DNA of 64,000 bases from CALDTK01 sp963837005 (GCA_963837005.1 CAWIMC010000013.1:124001-188000); one strand, 5' to 3'. Shown: positions 8,601-16,860, counted from the first letter of the stretch. Translations and numbers: made by a program. Notes: generated by a model from the sequence alone, not told the origin.

Positions 8601-10148
8601 CGGGCACTCGGTGCTCGCGATGATGAGCCAGTGCGGCGAGCCGACCAACTCGTGTAGCGGCGCCACATCGGAGCTCTCGCTAGGAATGGTATTCGACGGT
8701 GTCATCGCGAGCTTCCGCACAACGCGCGCCGCAACCGGATCGAACTCGAACAGAACAGTCTCCTCCCCGAAGGCCAAGGCCTGTAGAAAGTAGTTGGCGC
8801 CGCGGCTGGGCTCCATGATATACATCAGGTTCGCATCGGCGGTGCGAGCCTCGCCGACGCCGATTTCGTGCGGGAGGTAACTAGCGAGTAGGGCACCGTC
8901 CGCGGCGAAGTGATCGAGTCCGCTCTCGCGCACGATCCAGAGTTCGCGATTGTCGGTCTGGAGAAGGTCCCATACGCCATCGTTGCCTGATTTGTCCCGG
9001 ATGTAGCTGTCGCCGTAGTGCCCGCGCATGAGCTTCCCACCCAGCGGCAGGCGACTTACCCCGAGCAGCGTACCGACCCAGAGTACCTGCTGGCGGTCGA
9101 CGTAGAGCGACAGCACCTCACCAGACAAGACGCTCGACGCTACGAGCGGGTCGTTGAGGTAGGCATCCACGCGGCCGAGCTCGGGGTCGTATCGGTAGAG
9201 TCCCGTCCGGGTACCGATCCAGAGTTCGCGCTGCGGCCCGACGGCGATCGCCGAGCAGACCAGCTTATCGAGCGGGGCCGGACCAGACCTGAGCGTCTTA
9301 GTCTCGAGGTCTAGGACTTTGAGTCCACGCTCGGTGGCGATCCACAGCTGATCGCCGTCCCCAGTGGCAAGGCCGCGGATTATCGCCGCACTGCTGGCCT
9401 CGCGGCTACCCTCTGACGGCGCTGGGAGTAGGCGCACAAAGGTTTGGTCGTCTGCGTCAAAAGCGTAAAGCCCTCCACTACCCGTGCCTACGAACATTGA
9501 TCCGTCAGCCTTCATCGCATAGGCTCTCGCGCGGCCTGCGATGGCCTCGGCCGGGTCGGGATTGAGGCAAGTCACCTGTTTTGTAGGGGTATTTACGGCG
9601 AAGATCCTGCCGTCGATATCGTCGTAAAAGATGTTGCCCGCCGCGTCATCGCCGATGTTCTGGACCACGCCCTGCCGGGTGCTACTGGCATTGCCGAGGT
9701 AGGTAGCTACGCGCATAAAGGTCTCGGTACGGGCATCGTATACCTCGATGCTGTTGCCCTCCGTCGAGATATACAGTCGTCCTTCGTGGCCCAGGGCGAA
9801 GTCGTTAATGGACGCACTCGCGATGCTCAAGGAGTCGAAAGCTCGTGACGCAAAGCGCCGCAGGCTGGTGCCGTCGTAACGGTAGAGCCCGTCCCAGGTC
9901 CCAAACCACATAAATCCTATCGAGTCCTGCGTGATGGCCGTGACGGTGGTCTGCACGAGGCCATCGCGCTGCGTCAGGTGCTGGAAGCGGGCGGGGAGTG
10001 TGCCGGGCGATTGGGCAGCGGCTTTCGCCAAAACCAATAGCATGGCGATCATACAAAACCCCCTCGGAAGCGTGGTCAACCAGCGTTGGCGTCGGATGCG
10101 GGTGCGCCAAAGGGGCACAGCGTTCAGAATGTCGGTTTGCTTTCTCAC
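5631..10148 (-). CDS. Hybrid two-component system (HTCS): sensor kinase, receiver and AraC regulator in one chain
   Basis: About 1,500 residues. In order: signal segment ending VLAKAAAQS, a periplasmic pair of beta-propellers built from two-component-propeller repeats (GFMWFGTWDGLYRYDG, VWVGTDGFGLSRLDP), a Y_Y_Y domain (GDEWQIADN), one membrane helix (YLAYALFVAGAAYVAYG), HisKA (NVSHEFRTPL, His near base 7484), HATPase (NLISNGIKFTPSG; DTGRGIP), a receiver (DLIVSDVMMPITDG, Asp near base 6318) and an AraC helix-turn-helix (SRSHLHRQL; VAYAVGFKSVAHFSNAF). HTCSs sense glycans in the periplasm and switch on uptake or degradation genes; no susC/susD pair is seen here. The start is uncertain: ATG 10214, GTG 10148 or ATG 10052; 10148 gives the best signal-anchor. 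An 87-base palindromic repeat is inserted in the ATPase domain. Confidence 0.93.
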   Translation of the reverse strand: MRKQTDILNAVPLWRTRIRRQRWLTTLPRGFCMIAMLLVLAKAAAQSPGTLPARFQHLTQRDGLVQTTVTAITQDSIGFMWFGTWDGLYRYDGTSLRRFASRAFDSLSIASASINDFALGHEGRLYISTEGNSIEVYDARTETFMRVATYLGNASSTRQGVVQNIGDDAAGNIFYDDIDGRIFAVNTPTKQVTCLNPDPAEAIAGRARAYAMKADGSMFVGTGSGGLYAFDADDQTFVRLLPAPSEGSREASSAAIIRGLATGDGDQLWIATERGLKVLDLETKTLRSGPAPLDKLVCSAIAVGPQRELWIGTRTGLYRYDPELGRVDAYLNDPLVASSVLSGEVLSLYVDRQQVLWVGTLLGVSRLPLGGKLMRGHYGDSYIRDKSGNDGVWDLLQTDNRELWIVRESGLDHFAADGALLASYLPHEIGVGEARTADANLMYIMEPSRGANYFLQALAFGEETVLFEFDPVAARVVRKLAMTPSNTIPSESSDVAPLHELVGSPHWLIIASTECPTRYDEALEKFITYCPPAEIRKEVPPQVVSSAFVAASGEAYFGMRQNGLLRFDDRTGTWQHYAYDHDDPRGISSNLIIDLAEDREGYVWVGTDGFGLSRLDPATGEFTHYNSQNSGLLNDVANAIRVDDRNRVWVSTNQGISAIDQRSGKVYNFGLEHGLQDLEFNSTSRFTAADGELFFGGIYGFNRFYPDSMFSLQRTPPTVISGVLVRGETISGAEGVAIPFLRKLTLAADQRDLEIQFAALEFAFPATMRIRYRLVGYGDEWQIADNRTSATYTNLPPGDYRFEVQAAVGASDFAGVGSALDIYIQPPWYRTWWAYLAYALFVAGAAYVAYGFRQNRARERRRERRQRAEAEQLRELDRVKTNFFTNVSHEFRTPLTLISGPLDDLLRADGLSKLPPQHRQNLSLARENAGRLNELVEELLDISQLEAGQLQSRPSAIAVEPFLELMLHEFRQLAARKGVRLRVEGIDEDLPTVTADPQHLQRILGNLISNGIKFTPSGGQVVLEVRLGGVGVAPASATPHSGSSVAHSLERPERATGGVRVAPASATPHGGSSVAHSLERPERADAATVHFSVRDTGRGIPAADLPSVFDRFFRVDESGATRTIGTGIGLSLARELARLEHGDLSVVSTEGSGSRFTLSLPIQRPADEVLESTPKLDALMRDGVPSPVAEARQGPAATEALTSTTASMMRAAAVLAKAPVRLPDADDERPSVLVVEDHASIRAYVAQQLGDRYRILEAADGAEGIRLAEQFLPDLIVSDVMMPITDGLELCDTLKASVHTSFIPIVLLTARSAQHQRLEGLRHQSDAYLTKPFDAEELALVVDKLIQERRRWRERFAGSGVGARTSTAGAVVISPAEEGSASASTPLQPVKSRLAADELAFLAEVDAALHECHGDETWTVEGFAARLHISRSHLHRQLVDLLGKPPSQLLREYRLQRATGLLREGEGNVSEVAYAVGFKSVAHFSNAFTELYGVRPSGWGAASAS
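6898..7066. repeat. Two in-frame copies of an 87 bp palindromic element inside the kinase gene
   Basis: Two tandem copies with a period of 87 bases (29 codons). In copy one, a 21-base arm at 6903-6923 pairs perfectly with 6953-6973; in copy two (6990-7010 with 7040-7060) there is one mismatch. They code for a repeated peptide APASATPH-GGSSVAHSLERPER in the ATPase domain between the N box and DTGRGIP. The gene stays open. This is the behaviour of palindromic elements that insert in coding DNA, as known for Rickettsia RPEs. Confidence 0.9.
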
Positions 10149-10224
10149 AGCTAGGCTTCCTGCGCAAAATAAGTAAGATGTCCCAGTGAATCGGAGCCGG
10201 TGATTGGTAGTCAACGTGTTATAG

Positions 10225-10239
10225 GTTTTGCCGCAAGGC
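10225..10239 (+). repeat. GTTTT mini-hairpin, GCC/GGC stem with GCAA loop (intergenic)
   Basis: GTTTTGCCGCAAGGC. It lies in the 10149-10452 intergenic region between the divergent hybrid sensor and a small secreted protein. The rest of this stretch is GC-rich with several ACGTCGC repeats (10290-10350) and shows no gene. Confidence 0.85.
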
Positions 10240-10452
10240 GCCTACTGCCTTTACCGCCCGTAAACTGAGGGCACCACTACGTGCGCACACGTCGCCAAGA
10301 CATGCCTACACGTCGCTGAGGACCTGGCCGCAAGCCACCGCGACGTCGCCGCAAGCCCAAGCCTTTCCACTGTCCCACCTTTGGCTCAACGAAAGCGCAA
10401 AGTCTTGTGCATCAGTTCAATGACAATCTTTCATCACACCAATTCCATCCCT

Positions 10453-10875
10453 ATGAAGTACTTACCAAATGCCTTAGTAGGCGCCCTCCTCTGCTGCGGA
10501 TTCGCCAGCACCGCCCTCCTCGCCCAACGTACGGCAGCAGATCGATCGGGTATCAACGACATCGAATACTACCCGACGGAGGACGACTTTAAGTTGCAAA
10601 CCGAGGCACGATTTCCCGCAGTCGCCGCCGCCGCCGAGGCCCCGACCCGCACCGACTACTCCTACGCCTTTGACGCCCAGATGATCACGGGCGAATACCT
10701 CAGCAAGGAGGAACTGGACGCTCAGTTGCTGCGGCGGCGCACCGAGCTACAGCGGGCCAAACAGTCCGACGCACCACAGACGCTCGCCGAGAGCCTCGGT
10801 GTGGAGGCGGCTTTCGCCAAAACGAGGGTGCTCAACGATGTACCAACCAGTGGTGCGGGACCCGATCCTGAGTAG
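10453..10875 (+). CDS. Secreted protein of unknown function
   Basis: 140 residues from the ATG at 10453, chosen because MKYLPNALVGALLCCGFAS forms a clean signal peptide cut after LLAQ; the frame is open from 10381. The mature part is acidic and Ala-rich (IEYYPTEDDFKL, about residues 38-49) with a charged stretch LSKEELDAQLLRRRTELQRAK that should be helical. Its last part contains the mini-hairpin at 10809, encoding AFAKT. It has no recognisable domain. It precedes the TPR gene by 150 bases and may be co-transcribed with it. Confidence 0.6.
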   Translation: MKYLPNALVGALLCCGFASTALLAQRTAADRSGINDIEYYPTEDDFKLQTEARFPAVAAAAEAPTRTDYSYAFDAQMITGEYLSKEELDAQLLRRRTELQRAKQSDAPQTLAESLGVEAAFAKTRVLNDVPTSGAGPDPE

Positions 10876-11025
10876 CCCCACCCACGTCATTCCCGATCCC
10901 CAAGAAGTGATTAAGACGACCAAATCCAGCGCGCTGCCTTCGGGTCGCGGGCCGGAGGCGGTTGTCTTTTTCTGGCGGGATCACCCAACACGTCTTTTTC
11001 ACTCACCCATCCAATCTGTTCCCAG

Positions 11026-12159
11026 ATGAAGTTTACGACCTTATTCCTTCCGCTGATCATGGTCTTCGGCCTATTCAGCACGAGCCTCAGCGCTCAAACC
11101 CTGCCCGTCACCAGCAAAAGCGTGGTGGCGCTGGCGCATTACACGCTCGGCGTGGATGCTGCCTACCACTCCGAAATTGCGGCCTCGAAGGATCACTTCG
11201 CAGCCGCCGTCGTCGCCGACCCTGACTTCGTCTCGGCGGCGGCCTGGCGCCTCCTGCTCGAGAACGCCAACGAGTCTCCCGCGATGGCACCTTACATGGC
11301 GGTCGTCAAGCGCGGCGCGTCCAAACTCCCCAAGGGCGAGCAGGAGATGGTCCGCCTGGCCCTCGTGCCTTACAACGGCCCCGACGCCGCGCAGGCCGAT
11401 CCTTACGGCAAGCTCGCCGCCGAGTACCCACAAGACATTTATCTCTCCGTAGCGGAGGGCCGCTTCTACGCCGACGCCGGCGAGTCCGACAAGGCCATCA
11501 CCGCGCTCCAGCGCGTGTTGAAGATCGACCCGACCCATCCGGCGGCCCTCAACCTGAGCGGCTACGCCTACATGGGCAAGGGTGACATGACCAACGCCGA
11601 GAAGTCCTTCAAGGCCTACATCGCCGCCTACCCAAACCACCCGAATCCCTACGATTCGTACGGTGACTTCCTGCAGGAGAAGCAGGACTTCAAGGGGGCC
11701 TCCGCGCAGTACGCCAAGGCTGTCGCGATCGACAGCAGCTTTAAGGCAAGTGCCGACAACCTGGTCCGCATGGAGATCGCCCAACGCCTCGAGGAGACGT
11801 TTAACGCCGGCTTCGCCGAGCGTGACGCCGCCAAAATCGCGAGTGCCTACTGGGAGCGCGCCCAGATCTTCCCGTATACCGGGGAGTCCGTCAATGGTCG
11901 CGCAGGCTACGAGGCCAGGGTTAAGAAATCCATCGCGGAACTGAAGCCCGGCGATAAGCTCCGCATGAAGACGGACGAGTTGATCGTGATCGATCCGACC
12001 ACAGTCATGGAGATTGGGCACTCCGACGAGCTGATCGACGGCAAGGCCGAAATCGGCAAGTACATGACGCTCTGGGCCAAGATGGATGGCCAGTGGATGA
12101 TCGTGCGCGACATGTGGACGGACTCCGTGGCGAAGGACACGGAGACGGCCAGCAATTAG
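11026..12159 (+). CDS. Secreted TPR protein with C-terminal SnoaL/NTF2-like domain
   Basis: 377 residues. The signal peptide ends SLSAQ (about residue 24). The middle holds tetratricopeptide repeats: DAYHSEIAASKDHFAAAVVADP, ESDKAITALQRVLKIDPTHP, GDMTNAEKSFKAYIAAYP and DFKGASAQYAKAVAIDSSF. The last 120 residues (NAGFAERDAAKIASAYWER to KMDGQWMIVRDMW) have the pattern of SnoaL/DUF4440 NTF2-like folds. Probably periplasmic; TPRs usually scaffold protein contacts. It contains no mini-hairpin. A strong terminator follows at 12184. Confidence 0.75.
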   Translation: MKFTTLFLPLIMVFGLFSTSLSAQTLPVTSKSVVALAHYTLGVDAAYHSEIAASKDHFAAAVVADPDFVSAAAWRLLLENANESPAMAPYMAVVKRGASKLPKGEQEMVRLALVPYNGPDAAQADPYGKLAAEYPQDIYLSVAEGRFYADAGESDKAITALQRVLKIDPTHPAALNLSGYAYMGKGDMTNAEKSFKAYIAAYPNHPNPYDSYGDFLQEKQDFKGASAQYAKAVAIDSSFKASADNLVRMEIAQRLEETFNAGFAERDAAKIASAYWERAQIFPYTGESVNGRAGYEARVKKSIAELKPGDKLRMKTDELIVIDPTTVMEIGHSDELIDGKAEIGKYMTLWAKMDGQWMIVRDMWTDSVAKDTETASN

Positions 12160-12183
12160 AACCCCGAAAATGGATTAGCGTCC

Positions 12184-12221
12184 GGCCCCGATTGAGCGAA
12201 CGTGCTCGGTCGGGGCTTTTT
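12184..12221 (+). terminator. Rho-independent terminator
   Basis: GCCCCGA pairs with TCGGGGC, extended by an inner GAGC/GCTC stem, followed by five T residues (12217-12221). It lies 25 bases after the TPR gene stop. Confidence 0.85.
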
Positions 12222-12688
12222 GCGGTCCGTCCGCAAGAAGCAAGGGGGTTTGGGGACCCGCTGCTGAGTTAGCCAGTAGGCCGCAGAGGAGCCACTCGAG
12301 ACGATGCAAAGGCCGTGTTTGCCTGGCTCCCGCCAGGTCCACAGCACGGTAGTACAGCCCGTCGTCATCGCCCGTCGTCGGGTCCCGGCACCTGGCGGGA
12401 GCCAGGCAAACCACGCTCAGCAGGAGGACACCGACTAACTCAGGAGCGAGGTCCCAGGGCCGTTGCTTCACACCGAACGCCACCCTGCGGCGCGGGTCCG
12501 TCGTCGGCACTGGGTCGTGGGGGACTGGGTCCTGTGGGGGACTGGGTCCGGTTTGCGCTTAAGGAGGGGCGTAAGATCGAGGATGGGTTTGGGATCGGCG
12601 TGTGATCCTCTGTTTCTGCCGGGATGTGGTCGGAGGTGAAGGAGGGATTTGCGGCTGGTGCGGGTGGAGTGAGCGACGCGAGGCTTGG
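12222..12688. repeat. Gene-free stretch with a 22-base palindromic element (12317-12411)
   Basis: No gene is supported here. Its main content is a perfect inverted repeat: arms 12317-12338 and 12390-12411, each 22 bases and each containing CCTGGC/GCCAGG sub-palindromes, around a 51-base centre. 12510-12560 repeats the phrase GGGGGACTGGGTCC. The layout of two long arms round a variable centre is shared with the elements at 6898 and 34182, though the sequences differ. Confidence 0.75.
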
Positions 12689-13426
12689 CTACTCTTCCCC
12701 CACTACCCGATTCAAGACCTCCTCCGCCTCGCGATCCAGGCCCACTCCCGGCAGGTACTTCCCTGGCTCGAAATCAGGTCTTACCCACTTGCCCATGTAA
12801 TCGAACACCGCCTTGCGCTCTACGCGCACCACCAGCCCTTCGTGCGCAGTGTCCAGCGGTCGCAGGGCCGTAAACGCGGCGGTGAGACGCTGCAATACTG
12901 CCGGGATGTCATTGTCGCCACGCAGTCCGGGTAGCTGCTCCCAGGCCGGCACGCGTAGGCCTGCCGCCTCTACGCGGGCCACCGTCTCGCGCCAAGGCAG
13001 TCGCTGGTTGTCGGACGTGAAGAGGTCAAAGGCGAAGAAGGGCGCGCCCCGCACCTCGTAATGGATGCCGGAGGCCTGCCAGAGCCACTCGCCGACCACC
13101 CGCTCGCCTTCGTCGAGGAGACCCACGAAGCGCTCGTGCTGCGTGCGTACCCACTCGTCAAAAGCGTGGTGCATCCGGTACGGCGAGGAGGCACAGTCGT
13201 ACCCCTTGCGTTGGAGCGCGCGGGGTTGCCCATCGATCAAGACCACGCCTACGTTGGTGCCGTCTAGCTTGAGGGAGGCGTAAATGGCATCGTGACGATC
13301 CCGCCCGCCGCGGCGGATGATGTCGTCCTGGCCCTCGTGCAGGTACTTGTCATGGTCGCCGAGTTTGGAGCCCTGTAGGTGGGCGATGGAACCATAGTTG
13401 CGGTTAGGAATTAATTTGGGGGGCAT
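12689..13426 (-). CDS. RNA ligase family protein (nucleotidyltransferase fold)
   Basis: 245 residues from the ATG at 13426 (MPPKLIPNRNYG); the frame is open further upstream but that part is low quality. Ligase motifs are visible: motif I KLDGTN with the lysine nucleophile at Lys53, motif III FFAFDLF, motif IV EGLVVRVE and motif V with the lysine in MGKWVRPDF. This matches the T4 Rnl2-like RNA ligase family, which seals RNA nicks using ATP through an enzyme-AMP intermediate. It is a stand-alone ligase domain without a kinase or phosphatase partner. It is divergent from the DbpA-like helicase, with 169 bases between, which hints at an RNA-repair or RNA-maintenance context. Confidence 0.8.
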   Translation of the reverse strand: MPPKLIPNRNYGSIAHLQGSKLGDHDKYLHEGQDDIIRRGGRDRHDAIYASLKLDGTNVGVVLIDGQPRALQRKGYDCASSPYRMHHAFDEWVRTQHERFVGLLDEGERVVGEWLWQASGIHYEVRGAPFFAFDLFTSDNQRLPWRETVARVEAAGLRVPAWEQLPGLRGDNDIPAVLQRLTAAFTALRPLDTAHEGLVVRVERKAVFDYMGKWVRPDFEPGKYLPGVGLDREAEEVLNRVVGEE

Positions 13427-13566
13427 GGTGGAGCGGTGGGCGGTCAATTTACGCTGGCCATCCGATGGTTGCGCGGTTGCGCCTGCGGACGGACGCACGG
13501 CTCGGTGCTCAAACGTATCCTTGGGGTGGCTTCGCTCATCTTTGCGAAAGAACCTATCCGATAAGC

Positions 13567-13581
13567 GTTTTGGCGAAAGCC
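13567..13581 (+). repeat. GTTTT mini-hairpin between RNA ligase and helicase
   Basis: Canonical GGC-GAAA-GCC form ending 14 bases before the helicase start codon. If transcribed with the helicase it would form a small GNRA hairpin in the leader. Confidence 0.9.
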
Positions 13582-13595
13582 TCTAATCTCTGCCC

Positions 13596-14900
13596 ATGCC
13601 CGCCCCCCTCCAAAAACTCAACATCACCGCCCTCAACCCTATGCAGCTCGAGGCCGGGAAGGCCCTACGCGCCGGCAACGACGTGGTGCTACTCTCCCCC
13701 ACCGGGACCGGCAAGACGCTCGCTTTTCTGCTGCCGCTCATCGATGGACTCGACGAAAAGTCCGACGAGATCCAGGCGCTCATCCTCGTGCCGACGCGCG
13801 AGTTAGCCCAGCAGATCGAGCAGGTGGCGCGTACGCTCGGGTCGGGATTTAAGATCAACGCGGTGTACGGGGGCCGCTCTGGGTCGCTCGACAAACTCGA
13901 CCTGAAGCACTCGCCGGCCCTACTCATCGGGACGCCCGGGCGCGTGGCGGATCGCTTCCGGCGCGACGACTATTCGCTGGCGCACATCCGGACGCTGGTG
14001 CTGGACGAGTACGACAAGTCGCTCGAGATCGGCTTTGAGTCGGAGATGAAGGAGATACTGGGGCGGCTGTCGGGGTTGCGGCAGCGCGTACTCACGTCGG
14101 CGACGAGCGAGGTAGACGTGCCAGACTTCGTAGCGCTGCGGGAGCCGATCGAGATCAACTACTTGGAGCGGCGCAGTAGTCGGCTCAAGATGGAGAAGCT
14201 GGTGACCCCGGAGCGTGACAAGCTCGGGGCGCTCGTCACCACCCTGCGGCACATTGGCCCGCAGCCGGGCATCGTGTTTTGCAACTTCAAGGACGGGCTG
14301 CAGCGCGTGAGTGATCACCTCGCGGACAGTGGGATCGCGCACGAGTGTTTTCACGGAAGTATGGAACAGGCCGACCGCGAGCGGGCGCTGGTCAAGTTCA
14401 GGAACGGCACCGCGCGACTGCTGCTGGCTACGGACTTAGCCGCTCGTGGACTCGATGTCCCGGCGCTGCACTTCATCCTTCATTATCACTTGCCACCGCG
14501 CGAGAAGGAATTTACGCACCGCAATGGTCGTACGGCTCGTGTGGACGAGAAGGGTGTCGCCTACTTGCTCACGTCGAGCCAGGAGACCCTCCCGGAGTAT
14601 GTCGAAGAATTGAACTTAGCGGCGGTGGAGGTCGCTGATTTGAGCGCTTCCGCAAAACCTGTGGCACCTGTTTGGCGAACGCTATTTATCACCGGTGGCC
14701 GGCGCGACAAGATCTCGAAGGGCGATATCGCAGGTCTCATTATAAAGCAGGGCGGTATCACGAGCGATCAACTCGGCGTCATCGAGCTCCAGCAAAACTT
14801 CTCGTATGTGGGCGTGCACGCGGACGTGGCCGAGCGGGTGGTTAAGGCGGTGAGCGATACGCGCTTGAAGAAGAAGAAAGTGCGGGTGAGTGTGGTGTAG
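13596..14900 (+). CDS. DEAD-box RNA helicase, DbpA-like
   Basis: 434 residues. Helicase motifs in order: SPTGTGKT (Walker A, Lys40), PTRELAQQ, TPGRVAD, VLDEYD (motif II reads DEYD instead of DEAD), TSATS, VFCNF, ATDLAARGLD and HRNGRTARV. The C-terminal 80 residues (WRTLFITGGRRDKISKGDIAG to VRVSVV) match the DbpA RNA-binding domain, which targets 23S rRNA hairpin 92 in DbpA. Predicted role: ATP-driven remodelling in large-subunit assembly. The DEYD variant is unusual but keeps both acidic residues. The start is the first ATG; no Shine-Dalgarno is seen, as usual in this phylum. Confidence 0.9.
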   Translation: MPAPLQKLNITALNPMQLEAGKALRAGNDVVLLSPTGTGKTLAFLLPLIDGLDEKSDEIQALILVPTRELAQQIEQVARTLGSGFKINAVYGGRSGSLDKLDLKHSPALLIGTPGRVADRFRRDDYSLAHIRTLVLDEYDKSLEIGFESEMKEILGRLSGLRQRVLTSATSEVDVPDFVALREPIEINYLERRSSRLKMEKLVTPERDKLGALVTTLRHIGPQPGIVFCNFKDGLQRVSDHLADSGIAHECFHGSMEQADRERALVKFRNGTARLLLATDLAARGLDVPALHFILHYHLPPREKEFTHRNGRTARVDEKGVAYLLTSSQETLPEYVEELNLAAVEVADLSASAKPVAPVWRTLFITGGRRDKISKGDIAGLIIKQGGITSDQLGVIELQQNFSYVGVHADVAERVVKAVSDTRLKKKKVRVSVV

Positions 14901-15004
14901 GTGACTCACCATTCGGGCCGGTTGGTTGAACCCTATTAATTTTCCTGAGATTGACTATCTTACGAACTGTTAATTGCCTTTACCATCGTTTTTAATCTGA
15001 CACC

Positions 15005-15448
15005 ATGCTCACCCGCCTCAGCCTCTTCGCCCTCGCCCTTAACCTCCTCACCGCCTGCGCCACTACCGGCTCGCACGCCGGCCTCATCGGCGCTACCGCC
15101 GAAGCGCAACAGCAGAAAACCGTCGTCACCGTGATTCACCCGCGCGGCTTCCCCGTGAGCTTCGGGTACGACATTTACCAAGAGGACGAGGCCGTCGGAA
15201 ATGTTGCCCCGGGTAAGTACCTCGTCTGGGAGACGGTCGTCCCGTCCGACGGACGCCTATTGGTATCGGCTAAGGGCTTTCAGAACGATATGGCCGTGCT
15301 GCGACCCGAGCCCGGCGCGTCGGCTTACCTAAAGGTCGAAGTCGGGGCTGGCCCCGCCGTTGCAACCATGCGGCTGGTCCCCATAACTCAGGCGGAGGCG
15401 GAGGCCTTCATGCAAAAGGGGAAGGAACTGGCGAGTGCGGGACGGTGA
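15005..15448 (+). CDS. Lipoprotein, DUF2846-like
   Basis: 147 residues. Lipobox LLTAC (Cys18). The mature part contains NVAPGKYLVWETVVP and a later PGASAYLKVEV, the pattern of small beta-sandwich lipoproteins of the DUF2846 type, which carry PG-x-Y turns and end in a short helix (AEAFMQKGKELASAG). Membrane-anchored in the periplasm; function unknown. The family match is by eye. Confidence 0.6.
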   Translation: MLTRLSLFALALNLLTACATTGSHAGLIGATAEAQQQKTVVTVIHPRGFPVSFGYDIYQEDEAVGNVAPGKYLVWETVVPSDGRLLVSAKGFQNDMAVLRPEPGASAYLKVEVGAGPAVATMRLVPITQAEAEAFMQKGKELASAGR

Positions 15449-15590
15449 GGGGCGGCGGTGAATCAGATGAAGTTAAAGACGAAGAAGGTGCAGGTCAGCG
15501 TCGTGTGCCCTCGATGAGCTAAACCCCGTCAAAGCAACTACGCGAACGACAAAAAGGCACGCCAGACGGGCAACGCCGAAGGCCCTCGCC

Positions 15591-15640
15591 GCGCTTGCGC
15601 CAACGCGACCGAAGGTCTGGGGCGCGCTTGCGCCAACGCG
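15591..15640. repeat. Two copies of GCGCTTGCGCCAACGCG between convergent genes
   Basis: Identical 17-base units at 15591-15607 and 15624-15640. Each holds the palindromic GCGC-TT-GCGC. They end directly at the stop codon of the dehydrogenase gene (15641, minus strand) and lie downstream of the lipoprotein gene, so they may help end transcription from both sides. Confidence 0.7.
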
Positions 15641-16801
15641 CTACACGCGATACACCCGATAGATCACCCCACCCATATCGTCGCTCACCAACAAGCTCCC
15701 ATCCGGCATCCACTCCAGGTCCACCGGACGGCCCCAGGCCGTCCCGTCGGCCATCAACCAGCCGTCGATGAAGGTCTCGTAGCCGGTCCCCTTACCCCCG
15801 CTCATCGGCACCCGCGAGATGCGGTAGCCGTCGGGGATGGTCCTATTCCACGAGCCGTGCTCGGCGATCAGGGCCTGACCGGTGTAGTCGGCAAACTGTG
15901 ATGAAGTGACGAACTCGATCCCGAGCGGCGCCACGTGCGCACCGAGGTTCTGGACCGGGGGCACAAACTCGTCGCACTGCCGCTTGCCGCCGAACTCCGG
16001 GTCCGAGATGTAGCCGCCGTGGCAGTACGGATACCCGAAGTGCTGCCCGACGGCCGTGAGGCGATTGAACTCACAGGGCGGCACATCCTCCCCGAGCATA
16101 TCGCGCCCGTTGTCGGTAAAATACATCTCGCCCGTTTGCGGGTGCCAGTTGAAGCCCACCGTATTCCGCACACCGTGCGCCACGATCTCGGGTTTTGCGG
16201 AAGCATCATCGACGTTCAAGCGCGTGATACTCGCGAAGGTCGCGTCCTCGGACTCGCAGATGTTACACGGCGCGCCGACGGGTACGTAGAGCATCCCGTC
16301 CGGCCCGAAGGCGATGAACTTCCAGCCGTGGTGCTTCTCGGTTGGGTAATCCCCATAGACGACCTCCGGCTCACCGGGCGCGTCCAGGCGATTACGGATA
16401 TCACGGTAGCGCAGTACTTGATTAACGGTCGCCACGTAGAGGTCACCGTCTTTGATGGCCACGCCGTTCGGCATCACGAGACCAGTGTCGAGCACGTACG
16501 TGCGGTCGGCGCGCATGTCGCCATTGGTGTCGACTACGGCGTAGACGCTACCCTCGTCGCGCGTGCCTACGAAGACGAGTCCGTCGCCTGCGTAGACTAT
16601 CGAGCGGGCGTTCGTGACGCCCTCGGCGAAGACATCGATCGCGTAGCCCGCAGGCACGTGGAGACTGTCGAGGGGCACCTCCCCGGCGTAGGGCTCGAGC
16701 ACGACAGTGGAGGCGTCGGGGCCGCGGCCCTCGTTGACGTCGGTGTTGCAGGCTTGCGCCAAAACCGATAACGCGGCAATGGAAAGGATAGGTAGACGCA
16801 T
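15641..16801 (-). CDS. PQQ-dependent sugar dehydrogenase-like lipoprotein (sorbosone dehydrogenase type)
   Basis: 386 residues from the ATG at 16801. The lipobox LSVLAQAC is written by the mini-hairpin at 16751 in its GCAA-loop form. The rest is a six-bladed propeller of the GSDH/sorbosone dehydrogenase type: FAEGVTNARSIVYAGDGLVFVGT, NGVAIKDGDLYVATVNQVLRY, KFIAFGPDGMLYVPVGAPCN, GVRNTVGFNWHPQTGEMYFTDNGRD and LEWMPDGSLLVSDD. These proteins oxidise sugars with PQQ or are inactive propellers. Exported and lipid-anchored. The start is favoured because a perfect -7 box lies five bases upstream. Confidence 0.85.
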   Translation of the reverse strand: MRLPILSIAALSVLAQACNTDVNEGRGPDASTVVLEPYAGEVPLDSLHVPAGYAIDVFAEGVTNARSIVYAGDGLVFVGTRDEGSVYAVVDTNGDMRADRTYVLDTGLVMPNGVAIKDGDLYVATVNQVLRYRDIRNRLDAPGEPEVVYGDYPTEKHHGWKFIAFGPDGMLYVPVGAPCNICESEDATFASITRLNVDDASAKPEIVAHGVRNTVGFNWHPQTGEMYFTDNGRDMLGEDVPPCEFNRLTAVGQHFGYPYCHGGYISDPEFGGKRQCDEFVPPVQNLGAHVAPLGIEFVTSSQFADYTGQALIAEHGSWNRTIPDGYRISRVPMSGGKGTGYETFIDGWLMADGTAWGRPVDLEWMPDGSLLVSDDMGGVIYRVYRV

Positions 16802-16806
16802 AGCGC

Positions 16807-16814
16807 CAAAGGTA
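16807..16814 (-). promoter_or_regulatory. -7 box TACCTTTG five bases before the start codon
   Basis: TACCTTTG matches TAnnTTTG perfectly and ends five bases before the ATG at 16801. A transcript from it would start at or within a base or two of the start codon, so the mRNA would be leaderless. Confidence 0.6.
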
Positions 16815-16860
16815 GTGCCGGTGTGGCCGTTCGATCTCTCCCGAAAGCTAGCCCTAGCCG

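Noticed and set aside
11071..12021. Minus-strand 316-codon open frame
   Set aside because: Antisense to the TPR gene; no signal peptide or domain; typical shadow in GC-rich DNA.
15935..16771. Plus-strand 278-codon open frame
   Set aside because: Lies antisense to the sugar-dehydrogenase-like lipoprotein, whose propeller motifs are clear.
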